DNA from: Dankookia rubra | GTDB lineage: Bacteria > Pseudomonadota > Alphaproteobacteria > Acetobacterales > Acetobacteraceae | Direction: 5' to 3' | DNA: 64,000 nt | Assembly (NCBI RefSeq): GCF_004355005.1 | Contig: NZ_SMSJ01000002.1 | Coordinates: forward strand, 62,001 to 126,000 | Shown here: positions 8,262 to 16,918 of the stretch, piece by piece | Numbering within the stretch: the first letter of the stretch is position 1 | Layout: each line of letters begins with the position of its first letter | Notes under the pieces: generated by a model | Database searches by the model: none | What the model was told of the DNA's origin: nothing | The model's input: the letters and a program-made list of their open reading frames with translations, nothing else | Translations under genes and position numbers: made by a program

Positions 8262-9008
8262 TCAGGGCTGCAGCGCCTCGAGTGCCGCCCGCACCGGCCG
8301 GTCGGAGATCCGCATCAGCCCGTCATAGGGACGGTCGAGCTCGATGATGAGGAAGATCGCCCCGCCGACCGACAGCGCGCCGACGAGCAGCGCCGCTACC
8401 ACCGTGGCGTTGAGCCGCGTCATCAGCCCGAAGCCGAGGAAGAGCATTCCCAGCCAAAAGATCAGCACGCAGAGGAAGGGCCATGGCAGGGCGCTGACCT
8501 GCTGTTCCACCACCAGCATGCGGGTGCGGGTGATGACGACGGTGAGCTCGATCGCCCGGGCGAGGCCGATGCGCTGCGCATCCTGGGTCGGCTGCAGTTG
8601 CCACAACGCCGCGTGGAAGGGCTGCAGCGCCTCCCCCGGGTGCCGCCCCGCGGCCTTGATCGGTTCGACAACGTGCAAGGCGTCCTCGGCGACGCCGCGC
8701 CGCAGCATGGCGCGCAGCGGCGCGGCCTCCACCCCGTAGTGCAGCAGCACGCGGTCGAGCGCGACGATATTGGCGGCCAGGGCGGCAAGTTCGTCGCTCT
8801 GGGTGCGGTAGGCGGTCTGCGTCACGCTGATCAGCAGGCCGAGCACCAATGCGGCCATGGTTGCGACCAGGCCCATCACCAGCTTTACGGTATCGCGCGA
8901 TTCGCCATCCAGATGATGCTCCGGCAGCCGGTCGCGCAGCCTCAGCCCGGCCAGGGCTGCGGCAAAGCTGATGGCGAAGGCCAGCAGGGCAACGAGGCCT
9001 GCATTCAT
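8262..9008 (-). CDS. DUF4239 (bestrophin-like) integral membrane protein
   Basis: 248 residues. Hydrophobic spans lie at about 4-22 and 45-65, then a soluble helical stretch of about 100 residues, then a closely spaced pair at about 172-220. Two N-terminal and two C-terminal spans with a helical domain between them, plus the phrase GLVATMAALVLGLLISV, fit the DUF4239/bestrophin-like family. Function is unknown; a channel role is only suggested by the family name. The ATG at 9008 gives a good membrane-inserting N-terminus. It sits between cupin and nitroreductase genes on the same strand. Confidence 0.78.
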   Translation of the reverse strand: MNAGLVALLAFAISFAAALAGLRLRDRLPEHHLDGESRDTVKLVMGLVATMAALVLGLLISVTQTAYRTQSDELAALAANIVALDRVLLHYGVEAAPLRAMLRRGVAEDALHVVEPIKAAGRHPGEALQPFHAALWQLQPTQDAQRIGLARAIELTVVITRTRMLVVEQQVSALPWPFLCVLIFWLGMLFLGFGLMTRLNATVVAALLVGALSVGGAIFLIIELDRPYDGLMRISDRPVRAALEALQP

Positions 9009-9139
9009 AGGCCGGCCCTGCGCGGGCCGCGCCGCATTGCCCCCGTCATCCGTCGCTCCCCCGAGGGGGTAAGGTTAGCAGCCCGGTCCGGGGCCGCACG
9101 ACGCTGCCGCCTGCGATTGGGTCACATTCCGGCGCGCGG

Positions 9140-9625
9140 CTACAGCGGCCAGGCGCGGCCCTTAACCGGGTCCCGCACCGGATCCGGCACCTGGGTGATT
9201 CGTGCCACGGCGCGGTCGTGCTCGCCGGGGCTGCCGCGGCATTCGCTGGGCGACTGGCCGGCGGGATAGGCACCGACCACCAGCAGGTCCGCGCTGGTGC
9301 CGAGGTTCCGGTGCCCGACACCCGCCGGCAGCACCACCACGTCGCCGGCATCGAGGTCGAGCGCCCGGCCGCCCTCGCCGCCCAGCATCACCCGCACGCG
9401 CCCCGCCACGATCGCCAGCGCCTCGTGCGCATCCGGGTGGAAGTGGTGGTAGGGGTGGATGCCGTTGCGCCATGCCGGCGGCCAGCCATGCGCGGCAAAG
9501 AGTGCCTCGGCCGCCGTCGGGTCGCCGGGCGGCAGCGCGGCGCGGAACAGCAGCGCCGGAAGCCGCGGGTTGTTCGGGGTATTACCATCATCAGCGAAGA
9601 AGAGAAGCTCCGGTGCCTCGGTCAT
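9140..9625 (-). CDS. Cupin domain protein (YjlB-like)
   Basis: 161 residues forming one cupin. The metal-binding set is visible in HHFHPDAHEALAIVAGRVRV (His-x-His and Glu) and GVGHRNLG (His). The GGEGGRALDLDAGDVVVLPA stretch is typical of YjlB-type cupins, which are of unknown function. It is divergent from the thiol-dioxygenase-like gene with a 68-bp gap holding both promoters, and probably leads the minus-strand operon with the DUF4239 and nitroreductase genes. Confidence 0.82.
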   Translation of the reverse strand: MTEAPELLFFADDGNTPNNPRLPALLFRAALPPGDPTAAEALFAAHGWPPAWRNGIHPYHHFHPDAHEALAIVAGRVRVMLGGEGGRALDLDAGDVVVLPAGVGHRNLGTSADLLVVGAYPAGQSPSECRGSPGEHDRAVARITQVPDPVRDPVKGRAWPL

Positions 9626-9693
9626 TTGCGACTCCGCAATTGGTGCGGCGTGCGCCGCGTGCCATGCTTGGAGAAATCCTCGGGGACAAGAAG

Positions 9694-10281
9694 ATGGCAG
9701 GGATCGGCCGGTTGCGCGACTTCGTGCAGGGCATGACGCGTCTGGCGGATGCCGGCCCGGATGAGGCAGCCTTCCAGGAGGCCGGGGCGGTCCTGCTGCG
9801 CGACCTGGTTGCGGTGGATGACTGGCTGCCGCCGGCCTGCGCCGTGCCGGGGCCGCGCTATCGCCAGTTCCTGCTGCATTGCGATCCGGCGGAGCGCTTC
9901 AGCGTGGTCAGCTTCGTCTGGGGTCCGGGCCAGCGCACGCCGATCCACGACCATCTGGTCTGGGGACTGGTCGGGCAGCTTCGCGGCGCGGAGATCTCGA
10001 CCGAGTACCGGCTGGGTGCGCCCGGCACCCCGCCGCACCCGGGCCGGCGGGACCTGCTGCGGCCCGGGGAAGTCGCGCTGGTCCGTCCCGGCAGCAACGA
10101 CATCCACCTGGTGGAGAATGCGCTGGCGGATGCGCCGAGTGTCAGCATCCACTGCTATGGCGGGAACATCGGCGCGGTGCGGCGGCATGCCTTCGACCCC
10201 GAGACGGGTGCGGCGCAAGACTTCATCTCAGGCTATTCGGCCGACATGGTGCCGAATTTGTGGGATCGCAGCGGCAGCTAG
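9694..10281 (+). CDS. Cysteine dioxygenase-family thiol dioxygenase
   Basis: 195 residues. The iron ligands of the family are present: His85 and His87 in TPIHDHLVW, and His138 in NDIHLVEN. The second-sphere triad is also present as Ser151, His153 and Tyr155 in SIHCYG. These enzymes use Fe(II) and O2 to oxidise cysteine or 3-mercaptopropionate to the sulfinate. I cannot tell which thiol is used. The start is uncertain between ATG 9694 and ATG 9664; neither has a strong ribosome site, and the first resembles family length best. An epoxide-hydrolase-like gene follows after 59 bp. Confidence 0.85.
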   Translation: MAGIGRLRDFVQGMTRLADAGPDEAAFQEAGAVLLRDLVAVDDWLPPACAVPGPRYRQFLLHCDPAERFSVVSFVWGPGQRTPIHDHLVWGLVGQLRGAEISTEYRLGAPGTPPHPGRRDLLRPGEVALVRPGSNDIHLVENALADAPSVSIHCYGGNIGAVRRHAFDPETGAAQDFISGYSADMVPNLWDRSGS

Positions 10282-10340
10282 CGCGCGCGAAGCCCCGGTC
10301 GCTGCTAGGCTCCGGCGCAGAACGAGAACCGGAGGAACCA

Positions 10341-11468
10341 ATGTCCGAGCTGCCGCCCCTGGACGCTGCCGTGCTGCCCGACGGCATCCGCGCACGGATG
10401 ATCCCCGGCATCAATGGCCTGACGATGCATGTGCTGGAGGCGGGCGAGCCGGGCGCCCCTTGCCTGCTGCTGCTGCACGGCTTCCCGGAACTCGCCTGGT
10501 CCTGGCGCAAGGTGATGCCGGCGTTGGCCGAGGCCGGCTACCACGTGGTGGCGCCGGACCAGCGCGGGTATGGCCGCACCACCGGCTGGAATGCCGATTA
10601 CGACGCCGACCTGGCGCCCTTCCGGATGCTGAACCTAGTGCGGGACCAGCTGGGCCTGGTCGCCTCGCTCGGGCTCGGCCATGTGGAAGCGGTGATCGGG
10701 CATGATTTCGGCTCGCCGGTCGCCGCCTGGTGCGCGCTGGTGCGGCCGGACGTCTTCCGCCGCGTTGCGCTGATGAGCGCACCCTTCGCCGGCCCACCCT
10801 CGCTGCCCGAGGAGGCACCGCCCCGCGCCCCGGCGGTGGACGTGCATGCAGCGCTTGCGGCATTGGAGCGACCGCGCAAACACTACCAGTGGTACTACTC
10901 GGAGCGCAGCGCGAACGAGGAGATGTGGCGCTGCCCGCAGGGGGTGCATGCCTTCCTGCGCGCCTATTACCACATGAAAAGCGCCGACTGGCCGGGCAAC
11001 AAGCCATTCCCGCTCGCCGGCTGGACCGCCGAGGCGCTGGCCAGGCTGCCGACCTACTATGTCATGGACCTCGGGCGCGGCATGGCAGAGACGGTGGCGC
11101 CGGAGATGCCGGACGCCAACGCGATCGCCGCCTGCCAGTGGCTGCCCGACAGCGAGCTGGCGGTCTATGCGGAGGAGTATGGCCGCACCGGCTTCCAGGG
11201 CGGGCTGCAATGGTACCGCTGCCGCACCACCGGGCTGTTCGAGGCCGAGGCGCAGGTCTTCGCCGGCCGCACCATCGACGTGCCGTCCATCTTCATCGCG
11301 GGCGGCAGCGACTGGGGCATCGAGCAGACGCCGGGCGCGCTGCGCCGGATGCGAGAGCTGGCCTGCACCAGGCTGGATGGCGTCCACCTGGTGGAGGGCG
11401 CCGGCCACTGGGTCCAGCAGGAGCAGCCCGAGCAGGTCATCGACCTGCTGCTCAGCTGGCTTGGGTAG
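10341..11468 (+). CDS. Alpha/beta hydrolase, epoxide hydrolase-like
   Basis: 375 residues. Oxyanion-hole motif HGFPE is at residues 46-50. The nucleophile elbow GHDFGS carries Asp122 rather than Ser, typical of epoxide hydrolases and haloalkane dehalogenases. PDQRGYGRT follows the family pattern. The terminal catalytic His lies in GAGHWVQQEQP. Two tyrosine-rich cap segments (HYQWYYSERS and PTYYVMD) could supply the ring-opening tyrosines. AGGA at 10333-10336 precedes the ATG. The nucleophile and HGxP motif favour epoxide hydrolase. The natural epoxide is unknown. Confidence 0.88.
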   Translation: MSELPPLDAAVLPDGIRARMIPGINGLTMHVLEAGEPGAPCLLLLHGFPELAWSWRKVMPALAEAGYHVVAPDQRGYGRTTGWNADYDADLAPFRMLNLVRDQLGLVASLGLGHVEAVIGHDFGSPVAAWCALVRPDVFRRVALMSAPFAGPPSLPEEAPPRAPAVDVHAALAALERPRKHYQWYYSERSANEEMWRCPQGVHAFLRAYYHMKSADWPGNKPFPLAGWTAEALARLPTYYVMDLGRGMAETVAPEMPDANAIAACQWLPDSELAVYAEEYGRTGFQGGLQWYRCRTTGLFEAEAQVFAGRTIDVPSIFIAGGSDWGIEQTPGALRRMRELACTRLDGVHLVEGAGHWVQQEQPEQVIDLLLSWLG

Positions 11469-11510
11469 GCCGGCGGGTGAATTCGTGGAGGGCAGAGCCC
11501 TCCCCCGCTG

Positions 11511-12701
11511 TCACGCGCGCTCGAGGATCGAGACGTAGTTGGCGACGGCGGCGCCGCCCATGTTGAAGATGCCGCCGATATCGGCCTTCGGCAGTTGCAT
11601 CGTGCCCGCCGTGCCGGTTAGCTGCATCGCCGTCAGCACATGCATCGAGATGCCGGTCGCGCCGATCGGGTGGCCCTTCGACTTCAGCCCGCCCGAGCGG
11701 TTGACCGGCAGCTTGCCGTCCGCCGCGGTCACGCCGTCGAGGATGGCGCGCGCGCCCTGCCCTTCCTTGGCCAGGCCCATCGCTTCGTATTCCAGCAACT
11801 CGGCGATGGTGAAGCAGTCATGCGTCTCAACGAAGGAGAGGTCGGTGACGGCGGAAAGCCCGGCTTGGTCCAGCGCCTGCTTCCAGGCGAGCTGCGGGCC
11901 TTCGAAGCGAATGATGTCGCGGGCGGCGATGGGCAGGAAGTCGTTCACCTGCACCGCGGCGCGGAAGCGGACGGCCTTCTGCATCGCCCTGGCGGTCCCG
12001 GCATCGGTCAGGATCAGCGCGGCGGCACCGTCGGAGACCAGGCTGCAATCGGTGCGCTTCAGCGGCGGGGCGACGAAGGGGTTCTTCTCGGACTCGGCGC
12101 GGCAGAAGGCGAAGCCGAGGTCTTTCCGCATCTGCGCCCAAGGATTGTCGACGCCGTTTTTGTGATTCTTCGCGGCGATGGCGGCGAGCGCGTCGGACTG
12201 GTCGCCATGGCGCTGGAAGTAGGCCTCAGCGATGCGGCCGAAGACGCCGGCGAAGCCGCCGCGGATGTCCTGCTCGGTCTTGCGGTAGCTGGCATTCAGC
12301 AGGATCTCGCCGACCTGCGGGCCGGGCGTCGCGGTCATCTTCTCGGCGCCGAGGACGAGCGCGAAGCGGCCGCGCTTGGCGGCGAGGAAGTCGAGCGCGC
12401 CGTGGATGGCGGCGGTGCCGGTGGCGCAGGCATTCTCGTAGCGGGTGATCGGCTTGAAGCGCAGCTCGGGGATTGACTGCAACACCAGCGAGGACGGGAA
12501 GCCCTGGTTGGTGAAGCCCTCGCCGAAGACACCGACGAAGCCGGCATCAATGTCGGCCGGGGAGATGCCGGCATCCTCGATGGCGGCGCGGCCGACCTCG
12601 GCCAGCAGCGTCTCGATGTCCGGCGCCTCGGCGCGGCCGAAGGGCGTGTGCGCCCAGCCGACGATGCAGGCTTCGGGGGCGGCCATGGTGGGATCGGGCA
12701 T
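11511..12701 (-). CDS. Thiolase family protein (SCP-x/acetyl-CoA acetyltransferase-like)
   Basis: 396 residues. The acyl-enzyme cysteine is Cys92 in NACATGTAAIH. The catalytic histidines are in ETHDCFTIAE and in GGLKSKGHPIGATG. The HDCF version groups it with SCP-2/SCP-x-type thiolases rather than FadA or PhaA. It would form or cleave a 3-ketoacyl-CoA in the cytoplasm. GGAGGA lies 8 bases upstream of the ATG at 12701; a longer frame to 12728 lacks such a site. It is divergent from the carboxyltransferase gene, and both handle acyl-CoA, so a shared acyl-CoA pathway is plausible but unproven. Confidence 0.9.
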   Translation of the reverse strand: MPDPTMAAPEACIVGWAHTPFGRAEAPDIETLLAEVGRAAIEDAGISPADIDAGFVGVFGEGFTNQGFPSSLVLQSIPELRFKPITRYENACATGTAAIHGALDFLAAKRGRFALVLGAEKMTATPGPQVGEILLNASYRKTEQDIRGGFAGVFGRIAEAYFQRHGDQSDALAAIAAKNHKNGVDNPWAQMRKDLGFAFCRAESEKNPFVAPPLKRTDCSLVSDGAAALILTDAGTARAMQKAVRFRAAVQVNDFLPIAARDIIRFEGPQLAWKQALDQAGLSAVTDLSFVETHDCFTIAELLEYEAMGLAKEGQGARAILDGVTAADGKLPVNRSGGLKSKGHPIGATGISMHVLTAMQLTGTAGTMQLPKADIGGIFNMGGAAVANYVSILERA

Positions 12702-12797
12702 GGGGGTATTCCTCCGCGGTTGGGGCAAAGATAGGCCCGGCTACCGCCTGGCGCCACCGCATGCTGGAATGTCCCGCAAAGCATGGGAGCGGAATGG

Positions 12798-14357
12798 ATG
12801 AGCTGGCAGCCCGAATTGGACGACCTTGCCCGCCGCCAAACGATGGCGGAGGCGATGGGCGGCCCCGACAAGGTCAAGCGCCAGCACGATGGCGGCCGGC
12901 TGACGGTACGGGAACGGGTGGGTGCCATGCTCGACCCGGGCTCCTTCCACGAGGTCGGGGCCATCGCAGGCAAGGCGAAATACGCGCTGGATGGTTCCCT
13001 TCAGGAGTTCACCCCCTCCAACTGCGTCATGGGACGCGGCCTGATCGATGGCCGGCCGGTGGTGGTGGTCGGGGACGACTTCACCGTCCGCGGCGGCAGC
13101 GCCGATGCCACCATCAAGGAGAAGCCGATCATGGCGGAGCGGATGGCGGCCGATCTCCGCCTGCCGATCATACGCATCATTGAGGGCTCGGGCGGCGGCG
13201 GCTCGGTCAAGACCATCGAGACCACGGGCCGGGCCAACCTGCCCGGCGGCATCGGCGGCCAGGCGATGTACCACCTGACCGGCGACAATCTCTCCCGCGT
13301 GCCGGTGGTCGGCCTCGGCCTCGGCTCGGTCGCCGGGCTGGGCGCGGCGCGGCTGGCGGCGACGCATTTCTCGGTCATGACGAAGGAGACCTCGGCAATG
13401 TTCGTCGCCGGACCGCCGGTGGTGAACGCGCTCGGCAACAACCTGAGCAAGGCCGAGCTCGGCGGCTGGGAGATCCAGTGCAAGGCCGGTGCCGTCGACC
13501 ATGCAGTGGATAGCGAGGAGGAGGCCTTCGCGGCGGCGCGGCGCTTTCTGTCCTACCTGCCCGGACATGTCTGGGAACTGCCAAAGCGGCTGCCGAGCGA
13601 GGATGATCCGAACCGCACCGACGAGTCCTTGCTGGGCGTGATCCCGCGCAACATCCGCCAGCCCTACCGGATGCGGCCGATCATCGAGGGGCTGATGGAC
13701 CGCGGCTCGGTCTTCGAGATGGGGCGGTATTTCGGCCGCTCCGTCATCACTTGCCTGGCGCGGCTGAACGGCCTGCCGGTCGCGGTGCTGGCGGGCGACC
13801 CGATGTTCTATGCCGGGTCCTGGACCGCCGATGCCTGCGCCAAGGTGGTGCGCTTCGTCGACCTTGCGGAGACCTTCCACCTGCCGGTGGTCTACCTGAT
13901 GGACTGCCCGGGCTTCATGATCGGGCTCGAGGCCGAGCAGAGCGCCACGATCCGCTGGGGCGTGCGCGCCATGGCGGCGGTGAACCAGTCCACCGTGCCC
14001 TGGTGCACCGTCATCGTCCGCAACGCCTTCGGCGTCGCCGGCGTGGTGCACCAACCGGCCAACCGCTTCTCGGTGCGGCATGCCTGGCCCTCGGCGCGAT
14101 GGGGCAGCCTGCCGCTGGAGGGCGGGATCGAGGCGGCCTATCGCGCCGACCTCGACGCCGCCGAGGATCGCGCGGCGACGCTGGCGGAGATCGAGGCCCG
14201 GCTGCAGCTTCTGCGCAGCCCGCTGCGGACGGCGGAGGCCTTCTGGGTGGAGGAGATCATCGACCCGCGGCAGACCCGGAGGCTACTCTGCGATTTCGCA
14301 GGGCTGGCGGAGCGGGTGCTTGAGCCCGGGATGCGAGCGCATGGCATGCGGCCGTGA
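12798..14357 (+). CDS. Acyl-CoA carboxylase carboxyltransferase (beta) subunit
   Basis: 519 residues, the usual length of AccD-type biotin-dependent carboxyltransferases with fused N and C crotonase-like domains. Visible family features are KVKRQHDGGRLTVRERV near the N-terminus, EGSGGGG and LGLGSVAGLGAA in the first domain, and LAGDPMFYAGSWTAD with DCPGFMIG in the second. It transfers a carboxyl group from carboxybiotin to an acyl-CoA. No biotin carboxylase or biotin carrier is adjacent, so the partners must lie elsewhere. GGGAG positions the ATG at 12798 rather than 12783. Substrate (propionyl-, methylcrotonyl- or other CoA) is uncertain. Confidence 0.88.
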   Translation: MSWQPELDDLARRQTMAEAMGGPDKVKRQHDGGRLTVRERVGAMLDPGSFHEVGAIAGKAKYALDGSLQEFTPSNCVMGRGLIDGRPVVVVGDDFTVRGGSADATIKEKPIMAERMAADLRLPIIRIIEGSGGGGSVKTIETTGRANLPGGIGGQAMYHLTGDNLSRVPVVGLGLGSVAGLGAARLAATHFSVMTKETSAMFVAGPPVVNALGNNLSKAELGGWEIQCKAGAVDHAVDSEEEAFAAARRFLSYLPGHVWELPKRLPSEDDPNRTDESLLGVIPRNIRQPYRMRPIIEGLMDRGSVFEMGRYFGRSVITCLARLNGLPVAVLAGDPMFYAGSWTADACAKVVRFVDLAETFHLPVVYLMDCPGFMIGLEAEQSATIRWGVRAMAAVNQSTVPWCTVIVRNAFGVAGVVHQPANRFSVRHAWPSARWGSLPLEGGIEAAYRADLDAAEDRAATLAEIEARLQLLRSPLRTAEAFWVEEIIDPRQTRRLLCDFAGLAERVLEPGMRAHGMRP

Positions 14358-14500
14358 AAGAAAGATCGGGGGAGAAAAAATACTCCTTCCCCGAACCCCA
14401 CTCTTCCTTTTGATGAGTCGGCTGCCGCCACGCGATACGTGCCAGACCCACAAAAATAGATGAGGGGTTCGGGGAGAATACCTTCTCCCCGATCTCTCTT
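14358..14500. repeat. Dispersed intergenic palindromic repeat, full copy A
   Basis: This 143-bp imperfect palindrome exactly fills the gap between two convergent stop codons. The ends are inverted: AAGAAAGATCGGGGGAGAA on the left, and the complement of AAGAGAGATCGGGGAGAA on the right. Each arm is also a small hairpin (GGGGGAG...CTCC and GGGGAGAA...TTCTCCCC). The centre, with GATGAGTCGGCTGCCGCCAC, is itself quasi-palindromic. Similar copies lie near 23.7, 40.8 and 60.0 kb. It could terminate transcription from both sides. Confidence 0.7.
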
Positions 14501-15971
14501 ACCCCGCTACATGCACTCCCGGCCGCCGCCCCTCGTTCCACTTCCCGTCCAGCGCCCGCTCGACCTGCGCCGCCAGTTGCAGCAGCAACCCGTCATTGGC
14601 TTGCCGCGCCTGGGCTTGGATGCCGAGCGGCAGGCCGCTCTCCTGTCGCCCCATCGGCAGGGAGATCGCCGGGATGCCGCAGAGATTGGCCAGCGGCGTA
14701 TAGGCGAAGTTGCGCCAGAGATTGCTGAACCAGTCGCGCACCGATGGATTGTCGCTGATCGTCAGATACTCGGTGGTGCCGATCGGCGGCGTCGGCCGCG
14801 CGGTGATCGGGGTGAGGATGATGTCCCAATCCTCGAAGAAGGCGCCAAAGCCGCGGGAGGTGGTGTTGAATACCGCCTGCATCCGCGCCCGGTCGGTGAA
14901 GGAGATGTGCCGGCCTTCTTCCCAGATGCCGATGTTGATCGGCTCGACCAGCCCCTCGGGCGGCCGGTCCAGCCCGCGCGCGGCGATCAGGTTGCCGACT
15001 GTCTGTGCGAAGTTGCCGATATAGCAATCGGTCTGCGCGGCAAAGGCGGCGCGGAAATCGATCGCGGGAAGTGCCCAGTCTACCTTGTGGCCAAGGGATT
15101 CCAGGACGCGCCCGGCCTTCTCCAACTCGGCCACCAAGTGCGGCGTGGCGCGGTAGTCGCCCCACTCATGCGACAGCGCGACGCGCAGGCGCCCGGGATC
15201 GCGCCGGATCAGGTCGGTATAGGGCTCGGCCGGCGTCCAGTAGGGCATGAACTCGCCCGGCGCGCCGCCGCGGCAGCGATCCACGAAGAGCGCGGTGTCC
15301 CGCACGGTCCGGGTCTGGCAGCCCTGGATGGAGACCAGCCCGGTCAGGTCCGAGGCCGCCGGTGCGATCGAGAAGACTCCGCGCGAGACCTTCAGCCCGA
15401 TATTGCCGCAGGCTCCGGCGGGAATGCGGATCGACCCGCCGCCATCGGTCGCGTGCGAGATCGGCACGACGCCTGCCGCAACCATTGCCGCCGTGCCGGC
15501 GGACGACCCATTGGTGGTGTAGCCGGTGTCCCATGGGTTGTGGGTGACGTAGACTGCCGGGTTCTCGGCGGCGCTGCAGCAGCCGAATTCCGGCGTGGTG
15601 GTGCGGCCGATGATGTTCAGCCCGGCCTGGCGGATGCGGCCGGCCAGGTAGCTGTCCGCCGTGGCCCGATGGCCGCGCATCAGCAGCGAGCCCATTTCCT
15701 GCAGCCTGCCCTTCAGCGTCGGGCCGAGGTCCTTCATCAGGTAAGGCACGCCGGCGAAGGCGCCGGCGGGGTCCATGCCGTCGCGCAGCGGGTCGGCCAC
15801 CACGTCCTCGAAGACCTCGACGACAGCGCTGAGGGCGGGATCGGTGCGGGCGATGCCGGCGGCCGCCTGGGCGGCGAGCTCGGCCGGCGACACCTCGCCC
15901 GCGCGAACCCGGGCGGCGAGCGCCGTCGCGTCATGCCGGGCCCATTCGTCCCAAGTCATCGCCAAGCTCAT
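14499..15971 (-). CDS. Amidase signature family enzyme
   Basis: 490 residues. The Ser-cisSer-Lys triad is visible as the Lys in GVPYLMKDLGP, the cis-Ser in TNGSSAGTAA and the nucleophile in DGGGSIRIPAGACG. The C-terminal QAQARQANDGLLLQLAAQVE is a common ending in this family. It hydrolyses an amide in the cytoplasm; the substrate is not predictable. Several in-frame ATGs exist near the start (15962, 15971, 15980). GGAG lies 10 bases from 15971, which I prefer, with residue-level uncertainty. Its TAA stop lies within the end of repeat copy A. Confidence 0.9.
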   Translation of the reverse strand: MSLAMTWDEWARHDATALAARVRAGEVSPAELAAQAAAGIARTDPALSAVVEVFEDVVADPLRDGMDPAGAFAGVPYLMKDLGPTLKGRLQEMGSLLMRGHRATADSYLAGRIRQAGLNIIGRTTTPEFGCCSAAENPAVYVTHNPWDTGYTTNGSSAGTAAMVAAGVVPISHATDGGGSIRIPAGACGNIGLKVSRGVFSIAPAASDLTGLVSIQGCQTRTVRDTALFVDRCRGGAPGEFMPYWTPAEPYTDLIRRDPGRLRVALSHEWGDYRATPHLVAELEKAGRVLESLGHKVDWALPAIDFRAAFAAQTDCYIGNFAQTVGNLIAARGLDRPPEGLVEPINIGIWEEGRHISFTDRARMQAVFNTTSRGFGAFFEDWDIILTPITARPTPPIGTTEYLTISDNPSVRDWFSNLWRNFAYTPLANLCGIPAISLPMGRQESGLPLGIQAQARQANDGLLLQLAAQVERALDGKWNEGRRPGVHVAG

Positions 15972-16028
15972 GTCGCGCATGCTCCGGTTGTCGTCGGGCT
16001 CATGCAAGGCATGGACCGATGTGGCCCG

Positions 16029-16784
16029 CTATTCCAGATAGGCCGTCCGCAGCGCCGCCAGCCGCGGCGCATCAAGGCCAAGGCCGGCCTGGAGCAGGCC
16101 ATCGAGACCGCCATGCGCCGCGATGGCCCGGTCCAGCGTCTCCTCCAGCAGCTCGGGATGCGTGGACAGCAGCGCATTGGCCAGCCCGGCGGGCGTCCCT
16201 TCCGGCAGCGAATGGTCACGCCGCCAGATCCGATCCGTCGCCCGGTAGTCGGCCACCACCGTCTCCCGCGTCGCCCCCAGCGCCGTCAGCACCAGCGCGG
16301 CGCCCACCCCGGTGCGGTCCTTGCCGGCCGAGCAGTGGAAAAGCACCGCCTGCCGCCGCGGCTCCAGCAGCAGGCCGAACAGTCCGCGATAGACCGCAAT
16401 GAAGCGCGCGAGGTAGTCGATATAGGCCCGGCGGAGCAGCGAGACGACGTCTTCCCCGGTCGATTCCTTCCGCAGCATCAGGTCGCGCAGCGAGGCGCCG
16501 ACTGAAGGCTCGATTGGCAGGTGGACACGTTCCGCCGAGGGCGGCAGGCGGGAGGGCCGCAGCGCCGCCTCGTTCACCCCGCGCAGGTCGCAGACGGTGC
16601 GGATGCCGAGCGACGCGACCCGCGCCTGGTCGGACTCGGTCAGGTTGGCGAGGGTGGCGGAGCGAAAGATCAGCCCGCGGCGCACCCGCCGGCCATCCGC
16701 CACCGGCCACCCGCCGAGGTCGCGCAGGTTGGAGGCGCCTTCGAGCGGCACGGCATGGGGCAGGCCAGGGGTGGAATCGGTCAT
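16029..16784 (-). CDS. Tyrosine/serine protein phosphatase (Y_phosphatase3 family)
   Basis: 251 residues. The P-loop HCSAGKDRTG supplies the nucleophile Cys151 and phosphate-binding Arg157 (CxxxxxR). NLRDLGGWPVADGRRVRRG near residues 19-37 is the hallmark start of bacterial PTP3/IphP-like phosphatases. It would dephosphorylate tyrosine residues or phosphoinositides. No signal peptide is apparent, so it is probably cytoplasmic. It lies 57 bp upstream of the amidase on the same strand and may be cotranscribed with it. Confidence 0.9.
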   Translation of the reverse strand: MTDSTPGLPHAVPLEGASNLRDLGGWPVADGRRVRRGLIFRSATLANLTESDQARVASLGIRTVCDLRGVNEAALRPSRLPPSAERVHLPIEPSVGASLRDLMLRKESTGEDVVSLLRRAYIDYLARFIAVYRGLFGLLLEPRRQAVLFHCSAGKDRTGVGAALVLTALGATRETVVADYRATDRIWRRDHSLPEGTPAGLANALLSTHPELLEETLDRAIAAHGGLDGLLQAGLGLDAPRLAALRTAYLE

Positions 16785-16918
16785 CGGGGCGTCTCCGGTC
16801 GGCTTTGCCCCAGCCTATCGCAAGCGGCGGCATAAATCGCCCCGGCGCGGGTTGACGCGGCAGCGACCGGCTGCGGAGACTCACGGCCAGGACAAAACCA
16901 AATGGAGGAGGCCAGCCC

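Noticed and set aside
14358-14500. Insertion sequence or CRISPR repeat as explanation of the palindromes
   Set aside because: No transposase, no regular spacing and no spacers; each copy is single and intergenic.
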